IMG/VR virus record: IMGVR_UViG_3300027870_000322 | Location: 1 to 42,328 of that record | Length of the DNA: 42,328 nt | Source of the DNA: a virus | Direction: 5' to 3' (one strand) | Part shown: positions 16,247 to 23,568 of the stretch, piece after piece | How the letters are laid out: each line of letters begins with the position of its first letter | How positions within the stretch are numbered: the stretch's first letter is position 1 | Notes under the pieces: generated by a model | The model's input: the letters and a program-made list of their open reading frames with translations, nothing else | Databases searched by the model: none | Told to the model about the DNA's origin: nothing | Program-made: the position numbers and the translations under genes

Positions 16247-18340
16247 TTACGCGCCGGTGCTTTTTTGCAGGCCGCGGTGATCGATCGCCGCAGCTGCGAA
16301 GTCGAGGCGGCACTTCCAGGTAACGCCATCGACCTCGAAGCCGGCCTGACTTTCGATGACTGGGCCCTCGGCACCGTCCAGGTAGCAGAACTCGACGGTA
16401 TCGACTTGGCTGTTGCTGCTGGCCATGTACCAGGCGGTCTCGCTTGCTTCGTCCAGAATCGGCTCGACGACTGGCTCGACTGCCGTGCGGCCACCGGTGC
16501 GGAACTCGTTGACATCATCCTGTTTCGCCGGAACGTAAGCCGAGCTGGTCAGCTGATACGCTTCCTGCTCGAGCTCGGATGGGACGATCAGGAAGTTCGG
16601 GACGATGTTCAGATTCTCGTTTTGCAAACCCTTCTGCTTCCGCATCGCGGTGCGAGCAGCTTTCATGGAGGCGAGCTGCAAGGCCGAGCCCGTGCCGTTC
16701 GCGAGATTCTTGTGATCTGCGTGGAAGAGCGCTTTGCCGTCGCCCATGGTCGGATTGCCGGTCAGCTGGCTATACACCAGACGGTTCTCCAGGCGGCTGG
16801 AGCTGGCGCCGAAAGCGGTCACCATCTTTTCGAAGGTGCGCAGGTCATCGTTGATGATGGCCTGGCGAGTGAGCGAGATCATGCGACCATAGGTGACCAG
16901 ACCGTAGCTCATCCCAGCATCCTTCATCGTGCCGTACTGGAACTCGCCATGTTCGTTGGTGCGCAGCAGCTCAGGTGCGCCCGACATCTGGACGATGTTC
17001 ATACTTTTAAAGTCAGGCGCGTTCGGGGCCTTGCGCGCCCATTGCGTATAGGTTCCTTGGGCCTCCTCGTACGCGCCACGCATGCGCTTATTCGCGACGT
17101 TGGCGAAGATCGCTGCAAAGTCGCTGGTGCCGTGCATGCCCGAGCGGTACTGGAGGATTTCGGTTGCCAGGCGCAACTTGTCCATGCCGCGGGTCTGCAC
17201 GCCGCGCGATTCCAGAAAGTCGCGGCCGACCTCGATCAGGCTCATGCCACGGAACTGGCGGCCGTTGTCGGTCAGCTTGGCGCCGGCATACACGCGGTGC
17301 ATCATTGCCTCTTCGATGCCGGCCATGCGAGTCTGGAACTCGTCGCCGACCAACAGCACGCGGGTGTTCTGGTGGCCACCGGCAGCGGCATCGTTGCGGG
17401 CCAGTTCTTCCAGCACGGCAGCACGGGCCTGGTCGACCGAACCACCGCTGCGGATCAGGCCGGCGGCCAGGTGGCCGACAGCGTGACGGGTGCACAACTC
17501 GGTAATGTCAGCGGCGCGGGTTGCTGCTTCCGTTGCTGCGCGGATCGCGGCATCGTCGCCAGCTGGCGGATTCGATGGCGCAGCACCCGTCGGCGCCTGT
17601 GCTGGGGCAGCCGGAGCGGCGGTACGGGTTGCATCGGTAGGCGCTGGGTTCGGTGCGCCCGACTGGGGAGTGGTCATAGGGTTTTCCTGTGAGGTTGGAA
17701 CAGACGAAAGGGCGGGCGCCCGGGTGGTGAATTCGCAAGGTGTGCCGTTGGTAGGCGCGCTACGCGTGCTGGCTTCAGCGTCGAATGGAATGCCGACAAA
17801 GCTGAGCTCATGCGGCTGCCACGACACGGCACGGTACAGAGGCAAAGTGCCGCCGTCCGCGCGATCAATGGCGCGCGTGATCTCGTATTTATTGACGACG
17901 TAGCCCACCGAGATCGAGCGGATGATCCCGGCCTTGATGTCGTTGACGATGTCAGCGATGTCCGCACGCTTAGACAAACGCAGGGTGGCCGTGCCTACAC
18001 CGTTTTCGATGGCGCCGCGGATTGCCACGCCGAGGATCGCGCCGACGCCGCCGTAGGTGCGATGGCTGTCGAAGACCTGGATCGTGCCCGCCTCGAAGCG
18101 TGTCATATCAACCGCTTCCGGAGTAACGGCGAGCTCCTCTTCATACTGCGTCTCGGTCCACCAGTCATAGCGGCGGCCGCGAGCGCCGGTGGTCCAGACT
18201 ACGTCAACGGTATTGTCTTGATCGTTGAAGGTGCTCGGAACCAGTTCGGCCGTGCGCGTCAGCATCGGCATATTCCGGGGATCGGTGGCGGACCGGGTAG
18301 CGTTCTGCGGGTGGGTGGTTGGCGTCGTCATGCCCACCAT
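16247..18340 (-). CDS. Prohead protease / major capsid protein fusion, 697 aa
   Basis: A single frame joins an HK97-type (U35) prohead protease with a major capsid protein. Protease motifs are FDSHRTYGG (His93) and IRSISVGYVV (Ser144), followed by the expected HELSFVGIPFDAEA block near 183. A low-complexity Ala/Pro/Thr linker (about 215-265) follows, then a helical scaffold-like part and a capsid domain to residue 697 (MSYGLVTYGRMISLTRQAIINDDL, LEQEAYQLTSSAYVPAKQDDVNEFRTG). Such fusions are known in proteobacterial phages; the product is expected to self-process. The ATG at 18340 or the one at 18331 could start it, and neither has a strong ribosome-binding site. Dyad copy B lies 15 bases upstream. 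Confidence 0.9.
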   Translation of the reverse strand: MVGMTTPTTHPQNATRSATDPRNMPMLTRTAELVPSTFNDQDNTVDVVWTTGARGRRYDWWTETQYEEELAVTPEAVDMTRFEAGTIQVFDSHRTYGGVGAILGVAIRGAIENGVGTATLRLSKRADIADIVNDIKAGIIRSISVGYVVNKYEITRAIDRADGGTLPLYRAVSWQPHELSFVGIPFDAEASTRSAPTNGTPCEFTTRAPALSSVPTSQENPMTTPQSGAPNPAPTDATRTAAPAAPAQAPTGAAPSNPPAGDDAAIRAATEAATRAADITELCTRHAVGHLAAGLIRSGGSVDQARAAVLEELARNDAAAGGHQNTRVLLVGDEFQTRMAGIEEAMMHRVYAGAKLTDNGRQFRGMSLIEVGRDFLESRGVQTRGMDKLRLATEILQYRSGMHGTSDFAAIFANVANKRMRGAYEEAQGTYTQWARKAPNAPDFKSMNIVQMSGAPELLRTNEHGEFQYGTMKDAGMSYGLVTYGRMISLTRQAIINDDLRTFEKMVTAFGASSSRLENRLVYSQLTGNPTMGDGKALFHADHKNLANGTGSALQLASMKAARTAMRKQKGLQNENLNIVPNFLIVPSELEQEAYQLTSSAYVPAKQDDVNEFRTGGRTAVEPVVEPILDEASETAWYMASSNSQVDTVEFCYLDGAEGPVIESQAGFEVDGVTWKCRLDFAAAAIDHRGLQKSTGA

Positions 18341-18355
18341 TCTGCGGATTGCACT

Positions 18356-18380
18356 GTCTCAATTCTCGGAAAACTGAGAC
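18356..18380 (-). repeat. 25-bp dyad element, copy B (upstream of capsid fusion)
   Basis: This is the most symmetric copy: TGTCTCA and TGAGACA arms with inner TT/AA pairs around a short asymmetric core. It lies in the 54-base gap between the gene ending at 18395 and the protease-capsid gene starting at 18340. It differs from copy A and from copy C at two positions each. Confidence 0.78.
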
Positions 18381-18394
18381 AACTTTTCCAGCCG

Positions 18395-18709
18395 TCAACC
18401 AGGCCGCGCTTTGAAGTAGATCTTCCTGGAATCGCGGCTCTTCCCGTCAGTGCATTCGAACGCAAAGGTTACCGAGTTTTCGGCACCTGCTTGCGTGTTC
18501 AGCCCATCCACCCAGGCGCATACGCAGGTTCCGTCGATGAAGGCCTCACCGTCGATCGTCACGCCGCGGGCTTCGCCGGTTACTGTTGTTAGGCTCGTGC
18601 CGGCCCGAGCGAGCCAGGCTGCCAGGTCGATCCCGTACAGGAGGCGAGCCCCTGGCGTCTTGTAGATGGTGAGCTGGCCGTCAATGACAAAGTAGCTTTC
18701 AGTACGCAT
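18395..18709 (-). CDS. Gp77-like fibre-tail adaptor/virion protein, 104 aa
   Basis: The pattern K-x-PGARLLYGIDLAAWLARAGTSL, then a strand-rich body with DGTCVCAWVDGL and NSVTFAFECTDGKSRDSRKIYF, fits the small beta-sandwich family often annotated as phage fibre-tail adaptor (Gp77-like). These usually lie among head genes and bind virion surfaces. It precedes the capsid fusion and follows the repeat-rich LamG-like protein, so it may bridge that protein to the particle. Assignment is by motif recollection, so moderate. Confidence 0.55.
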   Translation of the reverse strand: MRTESYFVIDGQLTIYKTPGARLLYGIDLAAWLARAGTSLTTVTGEARGVTIDGEAFIDGTCVCAWVDGLNTQAGAENSVTFAFECTDGKSRDSRKIYFKARPG

Positions 18710-18724
18710 GTGGTATTCGTTCTT

Positions 18725-20224
18725 TCAATGAAGGGTCAGGATGCGCTGCTCACCGTCTGCAGTCCAAATGCGGCACTCGCCTACGGCAGCATGGATACGC
18801 CGCTCACCGGGATTGGTATAGATGATGGCCAGACCGAGCCGAACCAGCGCGCCGACCGTACCGGTGTTGTGCTGGGTCCCATCGGCGCCGGCCAGCACAG
18901 CGGACTGCGTAATGGCGCCGGCGTCACCGACGTTCGCCTGCTGCCCTTCAGCGCCTTCCAAGGAGTCGGGCACAGCAATCGTGATCGCGCCCACGCTGCC
19001 GTCATTGACCTGGGCACCGTGATCAGCGACCAGGTTCTGCACTTGGCCGACAGCGCCCGCAGCACCAGCGTTCTGCTGGCCTCCATCTGCGCCCGCAAGT
19101 ACCTGCACCTGCCCAATCGTGTCGACGCTACCGGAATTCAGCTGGTTGCCCTCTACCCCCACGAGCAGACCCGGTGCTTCGCTCGCAATCTCGCCGCTTC
19201 CTGCAGCGTTCTGCTGTACGCCATCGGCACCAGTAAGGGCCAGCACCTGGCCGATTTGCCCAGCGTCCGTGATGTTCAGTTGCGCACCGTCGGCACCGCC
19301 CAGGTTCTGCACCTGGCCGAGCATCCCAACGCTGCCAGCATTCGGCTGCGTGCCGCCGGCGCCGGCGGTTTCTTGCGTTTGAGTTATCGAACCAGCGGAG
19401 CCTGTATTGGCCTGGCTACCATCACGCCCGACAAGCTGGAGCGGGATAGCGGCAGGTGCTGCGCCAACCAGATGCCGTGGCGCTCGCAACATCTGCCATG
19501 GCGCAGTGCGCTGCGCGTCCACCTCCACAGGGTCGAGAAGGCGGTCCCATGTGTTGACCAGGGCAATGCTGCCATCCCAGCAGCGCGCACCGTCGGAGCC
19601 CCGGTTGCCGATAACAAGCGGCGAAGCCAAATCGCGCAGCGCACCCGGAACGACCGAGCTGGCCAGCACCAGGGCGCCGTCAACCCAGATGCTGATATAG
19701 CTGTTCACGCCATCGTAGGCATGCTCGATCCAGATCTCGACGTCTCGGCCAACGGCTGCTGAGACGTTGCTGTCGGGGATGGTGACGGTACGTTCAGTCC
19801 CTGCCCCGGTGTAGAAACCGTAAGCCATCCTGGCCAAGCTGCCATACCAGTACAGGAACTGGCCGGAACCCCCGTTGGTTTTATCGAACACGCGGCCCAG
19901 GCTACCGCCACCAGCGCCGTTTCGCCGGACGACAACTTGGTAGGTACGACCGCTCAGCCCGATCTGACTGGACAAGCCGGTCGTGATTTTGTCGCTGTTG
20001 GAGACACCAGTGGCAGCGCCGAAACTTGCACCGAGCCCGCCGGCCAGCGGTGCGACCTTCGTGCCGGTTACCGTAGGGTGCTGCTGTGCTACGAGGTCAA
20101 ACGCCCGGTGCAGACCGGGGGCAACGGACATGGCCAGCGCTCGGGTGATCGGGTTGCTCCAGTCAACCGGCAGAACATGCTGAGGCTGCTGCGTAAGGCG
20201 AGCCGGCTGGATCATTGCCCCCAT
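18725..20224 (-). CDS. LamG-like virion protein with nine 22-residue repeats, 499 aa
   Basis: Residues about 30-240 look like a LamG/concanavalin-like jelly roll (YQVVVRRNGAGGG, FLYWYGSLARMAYGFYTGAG, YISIWVDGALVLASS). Residues 263-464 are nine tandem units of about 22 residues with consensus L-x-GADG-x-Q-x-N-x-G-x-x-G-x-I-x-Q-x-Q. The tail (about 468-499) is NPGERRIHAAVGECRIW then GEQRILTLH. The repeats may form a beta-solenoid stalk, with the jelly roll as a sugar-binding head. It lies in the head module between portal-linked genes and the capsid fusion, so a capsid fibre is plausible. The start could be 20224 or 20215. Confidence 0.62.
   Translation of the reverse strand: MGAMIQPARLTQQPQHVLPVDWSNPITRALAMSVAPGLHRAFDLVAQQHPTVTGTKVAPLAGGLGASFGAATGVSNSDKITTGLSSQIGLSGRTYQVVVRRNGAGGGSLGRVFDKTNGGSGQFLYWYGSLARMAYGFYTGAGTERTVTIPDSNVSAAVGRDVEIWIEHAYDGVNSYISIWVDGALVLASSVVPGALRDLASPLVIGNRGSDGARCWDGSIALVNTWDRLLDPVEVDAQRTAPWQMLRAPRHLVGAAPAAIPLQLVGRDGSQANTGSAGSITQTQETAGAGGTQPNAGSVGMLGQVQNLGGADGAQLNITDAGQIGQVLALTGADGVQQNAAGSGEIASEAPGLLVGVEGNQLNSGSVDTIGQVQVLAGADGGQQNAGAAGAVGQVQNLVADHGAQVNDGSVGAITIAVPDSLEGAEGQQANVGDAGAITQSAVLAGADGTQHNTGTVGALVRLGLAIIYTNPGERRIHAAVGECRIWTADGEQRILTLH
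18833..19438 (-). repeat. Nine tandem ~66-bp coding repeats
   Basis: Each unit encodes about 22 residues with a GADG-x-Q-x-N core. The units differ in most positions outside the core, so this is an old, diverged protein repeat and not a recent DNA duplication. Confidence 0.8.
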
Positions 20225-20227
20225 AGG

Positions 20228-20671
20228 TTACGGCGCCAGCTTCTCGGTGCGCGGCGTTACCTTGAGCGTCCAGCCAGCGGCCAAGCTCTGGCCGGTGCCG
20301 CTGTTGTAAACATAATAGTCAGCCTTGCGAGGCAGGCCGTAGGCGGTCAGCAGCATGGCCTGCTCGCTGGTCGTGTTGTTGACGACGAATGATCCGACGA
20401 ACAACGTCGGGCGCGAAGCCTCGGGGACTTCGGTATCCTTGGTCCCGTCGATATCGAGCGGGCGGGCGTAAAGCAGCAGCGCGGCGCTCTCCACCGGTGC
20501 AACCCCGAACGTCCCGACCAAGGCGAAATCCGCATCGGGATAGCCTTGTCCATCGAGCTCGACGGCGTACGTCGCTGCGCTCGCCTGCACGATCGCCGCG
20601 TTCGCGATCATTGCGCCGCTGGACTCGAGCACCTTAACCGTACCCCATGCTGCAATGCGTTCGCCGCTCAT
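20228..20671 (-). CDS. Unknown head-module protein, 147 aa
   Basis: It is not recognised. The product is beta-rich, with a segment ADFALVGTFGVAPVESAALLLYARPLDIDG and a C-terminal GWTLKVTPRTEKLAP. It has no membrane segment. It overlaps its upstream neighbour as ATGA and is followed after three bases by the LamG-like gene, so it is probably a structural protein co-translated with it, such as an anchor of the repeat-rich protein to the capsid. That role is inference. Confidence 0.5.
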   Translation of the reverse strand: MSGERIAAWGTVKVLESSGAMIANAAIVQASAATYAVELDGQGYPDADFALVGTFGVAPVESAALLLYARPLDIDGTKDTEVPEASRPTLFVGSFVVNNTTSEQAMLLTAYGLPRKADYYVYNSGTGQSLAAGWTLKVTPRTEKLAP

Positions 20672-21132
20672 AGGGTCACCCGCCCTTCCGCCTTATTCAG
20701 GGCTGCGCTCACCTCGCTGAAGTGCACTGGCGCCGCAGCATAGCCCAGCGCCTTGATGCGCTCGAGCTCTACCTGGTATTCCGGCATAGCGGCGATCAGC
20801 TTGTCGAGATACTTCTGCGCGTCCGGCAGGCCCGGATCGAAGGCGCCGCGGCGGATCGGGTCCATCCCCCAGTAAAGCTCGCGGTCCTCGTCGCCGTGCG
20901 CTTCGATTGCATCCAGGAAGTGGCCACCTCGCGGCGACATCACGGCCAGGATCGTCCCGGTGCCTACGCGCTCGGTCACGCGTTGCAGCACTTGGCGCCG
21001 GACCGAAAGATGAGCGGCGATCGCCACATCGTTACGAATGGCCACCAGAGCGTCCAGCTGCGCCAAGTCGTCGGCCGTCAGATCGCGCCCAGCCAGTTCG
21101 GCCAGCGCTTCGCGTTGGGGTTGCGAGAGCAT
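20668..21132 (-). CDS. Unknown head-module protein, 154 aa
   Basis: The start is set at the ATG at 21132 (MLSQPQREALAELAGRDLTADDLAQL), four bases after the upstream stop; the longer frame is a shadow. The mostly helical N-terminal half (ALVAIRNDVAIAAHLSVRRQVLQRV) continues with a segment rich in charged residues (HGDEDRELYWGMDPIRRGAFDPGLPDAQKYLDKL). The family is unrecognised. Similar proteins accompany portal and fibre-adaptor genes in head modules, but I cannot assign a function. Confidence 0.5.
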   Translation of the reverse strand: MLSQPQREALAELAGRDLTADDLAQLDALVAIRNDVAIAAHLSVRRQVLQRVTERVGTGTILAVMSPRGGHFLDAIEAHGDEDRELYWGMDPIRRGAFDPGLPDAQKYLDKLIAAMPEYQVELERIKALGYAAAPVHFSEVSAALNKAEGRVTL

Positions 21133-21136
21133 CGGC

Positions 21137-21526
21137 TTAGACTGGCTGGTTGCTGGTGTAGCTGAGCGGCGGGAAGTTGATCCCGTTGCCGGAGGTGACC
21201 GGCATGTCGCTGCTTTCGTCGGTGACGTACAGCACGCGCTGGGTGGCTGTATCAACCCACGCGAAGCCGAGGTCAGCGCCGACGACCGTCGCGGTGGCCG
21301 TGCTGCTCTTGGCCGCGCTGGTCACGCGGCGGTTGCCGTCGCCAACGGTCGACAGGGCGAAGTCCGTCGGCGCCATGACGGCCTCGGCCAACTTGTTGCC
21401 CATGACGGTCGCATAGCTGTCGCCCTTCGCATAGGTCGAGATCAGGACGATGCGGTTGACGTTTGCCTTCAGGGAGGCCGGGCCGCCGTCGAGGGTATCC
21501 TGGTGCGCCCATTTTTGAATGGTCAT
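21137..21526 (-). CDS. Unknown head-module protein, 129 aa
   Basis: This is a predicted structural protein of unknown family. It starts MTIQKWAHQDTLDGGPASLKANVNRIVLIS and consists of alternating strands with many Thr/Ser/Ala residues. AAVMAPTDFALSTVGDGNRR-like and TATATVVGADLGFAWVDTATQRVLYVTDE sections suggest a compact beta-sandwich, as in minor capsid or decoration proteins. It lies four bases after the portal stop. Confidence 0.5.
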   Translation of the reverse strand: MTIQKWAHQDTLDGGPASLKANVNRIVLISTYAKGDSYATVMGNKLAEAVMAPTDFALSTVGDGNRRVTSAAKSSTATATVVGADLGFAWVDTATQRVLYVTDESSDMPVTSGNGINFPPLSYTSNQPV

Positions 21527-21529
21527 GCG

Positions 21530-23011
21530 TTATTCCTTTGTAGCGTTGGTATTTTGTTCTGCGGTGGGGGTAGGCATGTTGCCGCGCTGCAGGAAGAGCA
21601 TCGTGTCGAGGATGCCTCGCTCCTTCAGCTTCTTGAGGTCGGATGCCCATTCGTCGAACACGACGTCGGGGTCATAGCCGCGCTGGCGGAGCTTTTCGCT
21701 CAGGGTCGATAGGCCGGCCGCGATCTCGGCCTGGTCCGCCTTCACGTCCTGCTCGGGGTTGACGTAGTCCCATTTCGGCGGACTGAAGTCGACCGCCATA
21801 TCACGCCCGCGGATCTTGCCGGCCAGGTAGGCTGCTTCGATGAACGCCTCGTGAATCGGGCGCGCCAGTTTCGGGATCAGGACCAGCCACTGGATCTGCT
21901 GTACTTCGCGCCGGAAGTCGAGACCACGCACGCGTGCGCTGCTGAAGTTCACTCCGCTCATGTCGCCGGTCACCATCTCATATGGGACGCCCAGGCCGGT
22001 GGCGATGATGTGCACCTGGTACTTCACATACTCGACATGACCCGGCACTGCCTTCGGCTCGACGACGGTAAAGTTCATCCCAGCCGGCATGCCCACGATA
22101 CCTCCTCCACCCAGCTCGCCCAGGTCGCGCACGCCACCGCCCTGCTCCGGCGCCGCTCCGCCAAGCGATGCAGGATTTTCCATGCCGGACATGTCGCCGC
22201 TGGCCAGCACGCTCAGGCGCGTCTCCAGGTTCTTGCGTGCCAGCTCGGCGTCCTCGTACAGCTGCAGGTCGCGCACGCGCGCGATCACCGGCGCAAAGCG
22301 CGTGAAGCCGCGGCCCTGCCCTGGGCGCTCGGGGTTGTACAGGTGAATGATGAACTGGGCGGAGACGCGAGTGCTCTGCGTCTTGCGACCGCGAATCGTG
22401 TTCGCATCGCCTGGGTGCTGATCCCACAGGTAATACGCAGCGACCGCCCCTAGCACGTCGTATTCGATGCCGTTGATTATCTGGTTGTTACCGTTCGTGC
22501 CAGTGCGGGTGTCGTCCAGCCAGTCGATCTCGAGGAGCTGCAACTGCAGCGGCACCGGCAGCCCATCAGTCGGGCGGCGCGGGCGCAGTCGTACCAGCAC
22601 CTCGCCGTCCTGCTCCATCGCGGCATAAGCCGCCTTCACCATTCCGAAGTAATCGTAGCGACCGTCCGCATCGCAGACATTGCTCCATTCGGCGAACAGC
22701 TTGTTGATCGTGTCCTTTTCCTGGCCGGTTGCGCGCGGCACGATGCCAGTACCGACGGTGGCCGTGGCCAGGCCTTTCAGTGCCGCACAGCAGTAGGGAA
22801 CATTCTGCACCAGGGCGCGCGCTTTGACGCGCAAGGTCTTAGCATCGGCCTGGTGGTCCGCGTTTGCACTCGCGCCGGCGCGCCGTGGGCGCCAGGTGTC
22901 GCGTGGGCTTGCTGCCTCGTACGCCCGCTCCAGCTGCTTGCGAGCGAAATGCCGTGCGATGCCGGCGTGGGGGTTGACCCAGCCGATAACCCGGTCGATC
23001 AGGTTCGGCAT
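21530..23011 (-). CDS. Portal protein (lambda gpB-type), 493 aa
   Basis: This forms the dodecameric channel for DNA packaging and head-tail connection. Typical lambda-type features are seen: a basic N-terminus (HFARKQLERAYEAASP), ALVQNVPYCCAALKGLATATVGTGI, a segment with AYAAMEQDGEVLVRL, LQLLEIDWLDD, NGIEYDVLGAVAAYYLWDQHPGD, and FTRFAPVIARVRDLQLYEDAELARKNLE. The IIATGLGVPYEMVTGDMSGVNFSSARVRGLDF block is especially characteristic. The length is normal for the family. The ATG overlaps the gpW stop as TGATG. Confidence 0.93.
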   Translation of the reverse strand: MPNLIDRVIGWVNPHAGIARHFARKQLERAYEAASPRDTWRPRRAGASANADHQADAKTLRVKARALVQNVPYCCAALKGLATATVGTGIVPRATGQEKDTINKLFAEWSNVCDADGRYDYFGMVKAAYAAMEQDGEVLVRLRPRRPTDGLPVPLQLQLLEIDWLDDTRTGTNGNNQIINGIEYDVLGAVAAYYLWDQHPGDANTIRGRKTQSTRVSAQFIIHLYNPERPGQGRGFTRFAPVIARVRDLQLYEDAELARKNLETRLSVLASGDMSGMENPASLGGAAPEQGGGVRDLGELGGGGIVGMPAGMNFTVVEPKAVPGHVEYVKYQVHIIATGLGVPYEMVTGDMSGVNFSSARVRGLDFRREVQQIQWLVLIPKLARPIHEAFIEAAYLAGKIRGRDMAVDFSPPKWDYVNPEQDVKADQAEIAAGLSTLSEKLRQRGYDPDVVFDEWASDLKKLKERGILDTMLFLQRGNMPTPTAEQNTNATKE

Positions 23012-23223
23012 CAGTCGCCCCTCGAGGTAGTGAAGCCGAAGCGGAAGACGCTCGGGCCGCGATTGCGACCGGTGGCGTTCACGACCGTGGCGACGTGATT
23101 GCGCGCCTCGATTAGCGAGGCTGTGGACTGGTACGTAACTTTGCGCCCGCCAAATTCCACCGACAGCGTGCCGGAAGCGATTGCGGAGTCGAGCGCGTCG
23201 AGGTCAGATTGAGTGAGGGCCAT
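23011..23223 (-). CDS. Head-tail joining protein (gpW-like), 70 aa
   Basis: This small connector fills the space between portal and tail. The sequence MALTQSDLDALDSAIASGTLSVEFGGRKVTYQS, with two short helices and a beta hairpin, followed by LIEARNHVATVVNA, matches the gpW family in content and length. The adjacent portal is coupled. Dyad copy C lies 24 bases before its ATG. Confidence 0.85.
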   Translation of the reverse strand: MALTQSDLDALDSAIASGTLSVEFGGRKVTYQSTASLIEARNHVATVVNATGRNRGPSVFRFGFTTSRGD

Positions 23224-23247
23224 GCCGCCAAGGGTAGCGGCCGGGCT

Positions 23248-23272
23248 GTCTCACTTCTCGGAAAACTGAGAT
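23248..23272 (-). repeat. 25-bp dyad element, copy C (upstream of gpW/portal)
   Basis: It is located in the 48-base gap after the Mor-like activator gene and before gpW. Only the final base of the outer arm is changed (GAGAT instead of GAGAC), so the dyad is slightly imperfect. Its right edge touches the stop codon of the activator gene. Confidence 0.75.
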
Positions 23273-23568
23273 TATTTCTTTTCGCCATCTTGCTTAATGA
23301 TGCGGTACACCGTAGCGCGGCCGATCCCCAGGCGCCGTGCGACCTCGGCGGCATTGCGCCCGTTGAACGCACTCAGTACCTCCCGCGCCAGCTGCTCGCG
23401 TGCGGCTTGAGAGCGCCGGGGAATGTAGATTTCGATCCCGCTGAATTCGCGCCGCACCTCCGCCTTCAGCTCAGCAGCCCGTCCTGCGAAGTCCGGGAAC
23501 TCAGCCTGGATGAACGCGAAGATCGCATCGACCAGGTCGGGGTTACCGAGAATCTCATCCGCTACCAT
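23272..23568 (-). CDS. Mor/C-family transcription activator, 98 aa
   Basis: The product resembles Mu Mor and C activators of middle and late promoters. The dimerisation half (DLVDAIFAFIQAEFPDFAGRAAELKAEV) leads into the typical strand REFSGIEIYIPRR, then a C-terminal helix-turn-helix (AAEVARRLGIGRATVYRIIK, residues 73-92). The start is placed at 23568, overlapping the end of the terminase gene by seven bases (ATGGTAG), with AGGC upstream. It sits inside the late operon between terminase and gpW, and a dyad repeat lies immediately downstream with two further copies in the late operon. An autoregulated activator of late genes is a reasonable inference. Confidence 0.82.
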   Translation of the reverse strand: MVADEILGNPDLVDAIFAFIQAEFPDFAGRAAELKAEVRREFSGIEIYIPRRSQAAREQLAREVLSAFNGRNAAEVARRLGIGRATVYRIIKQDGEKK

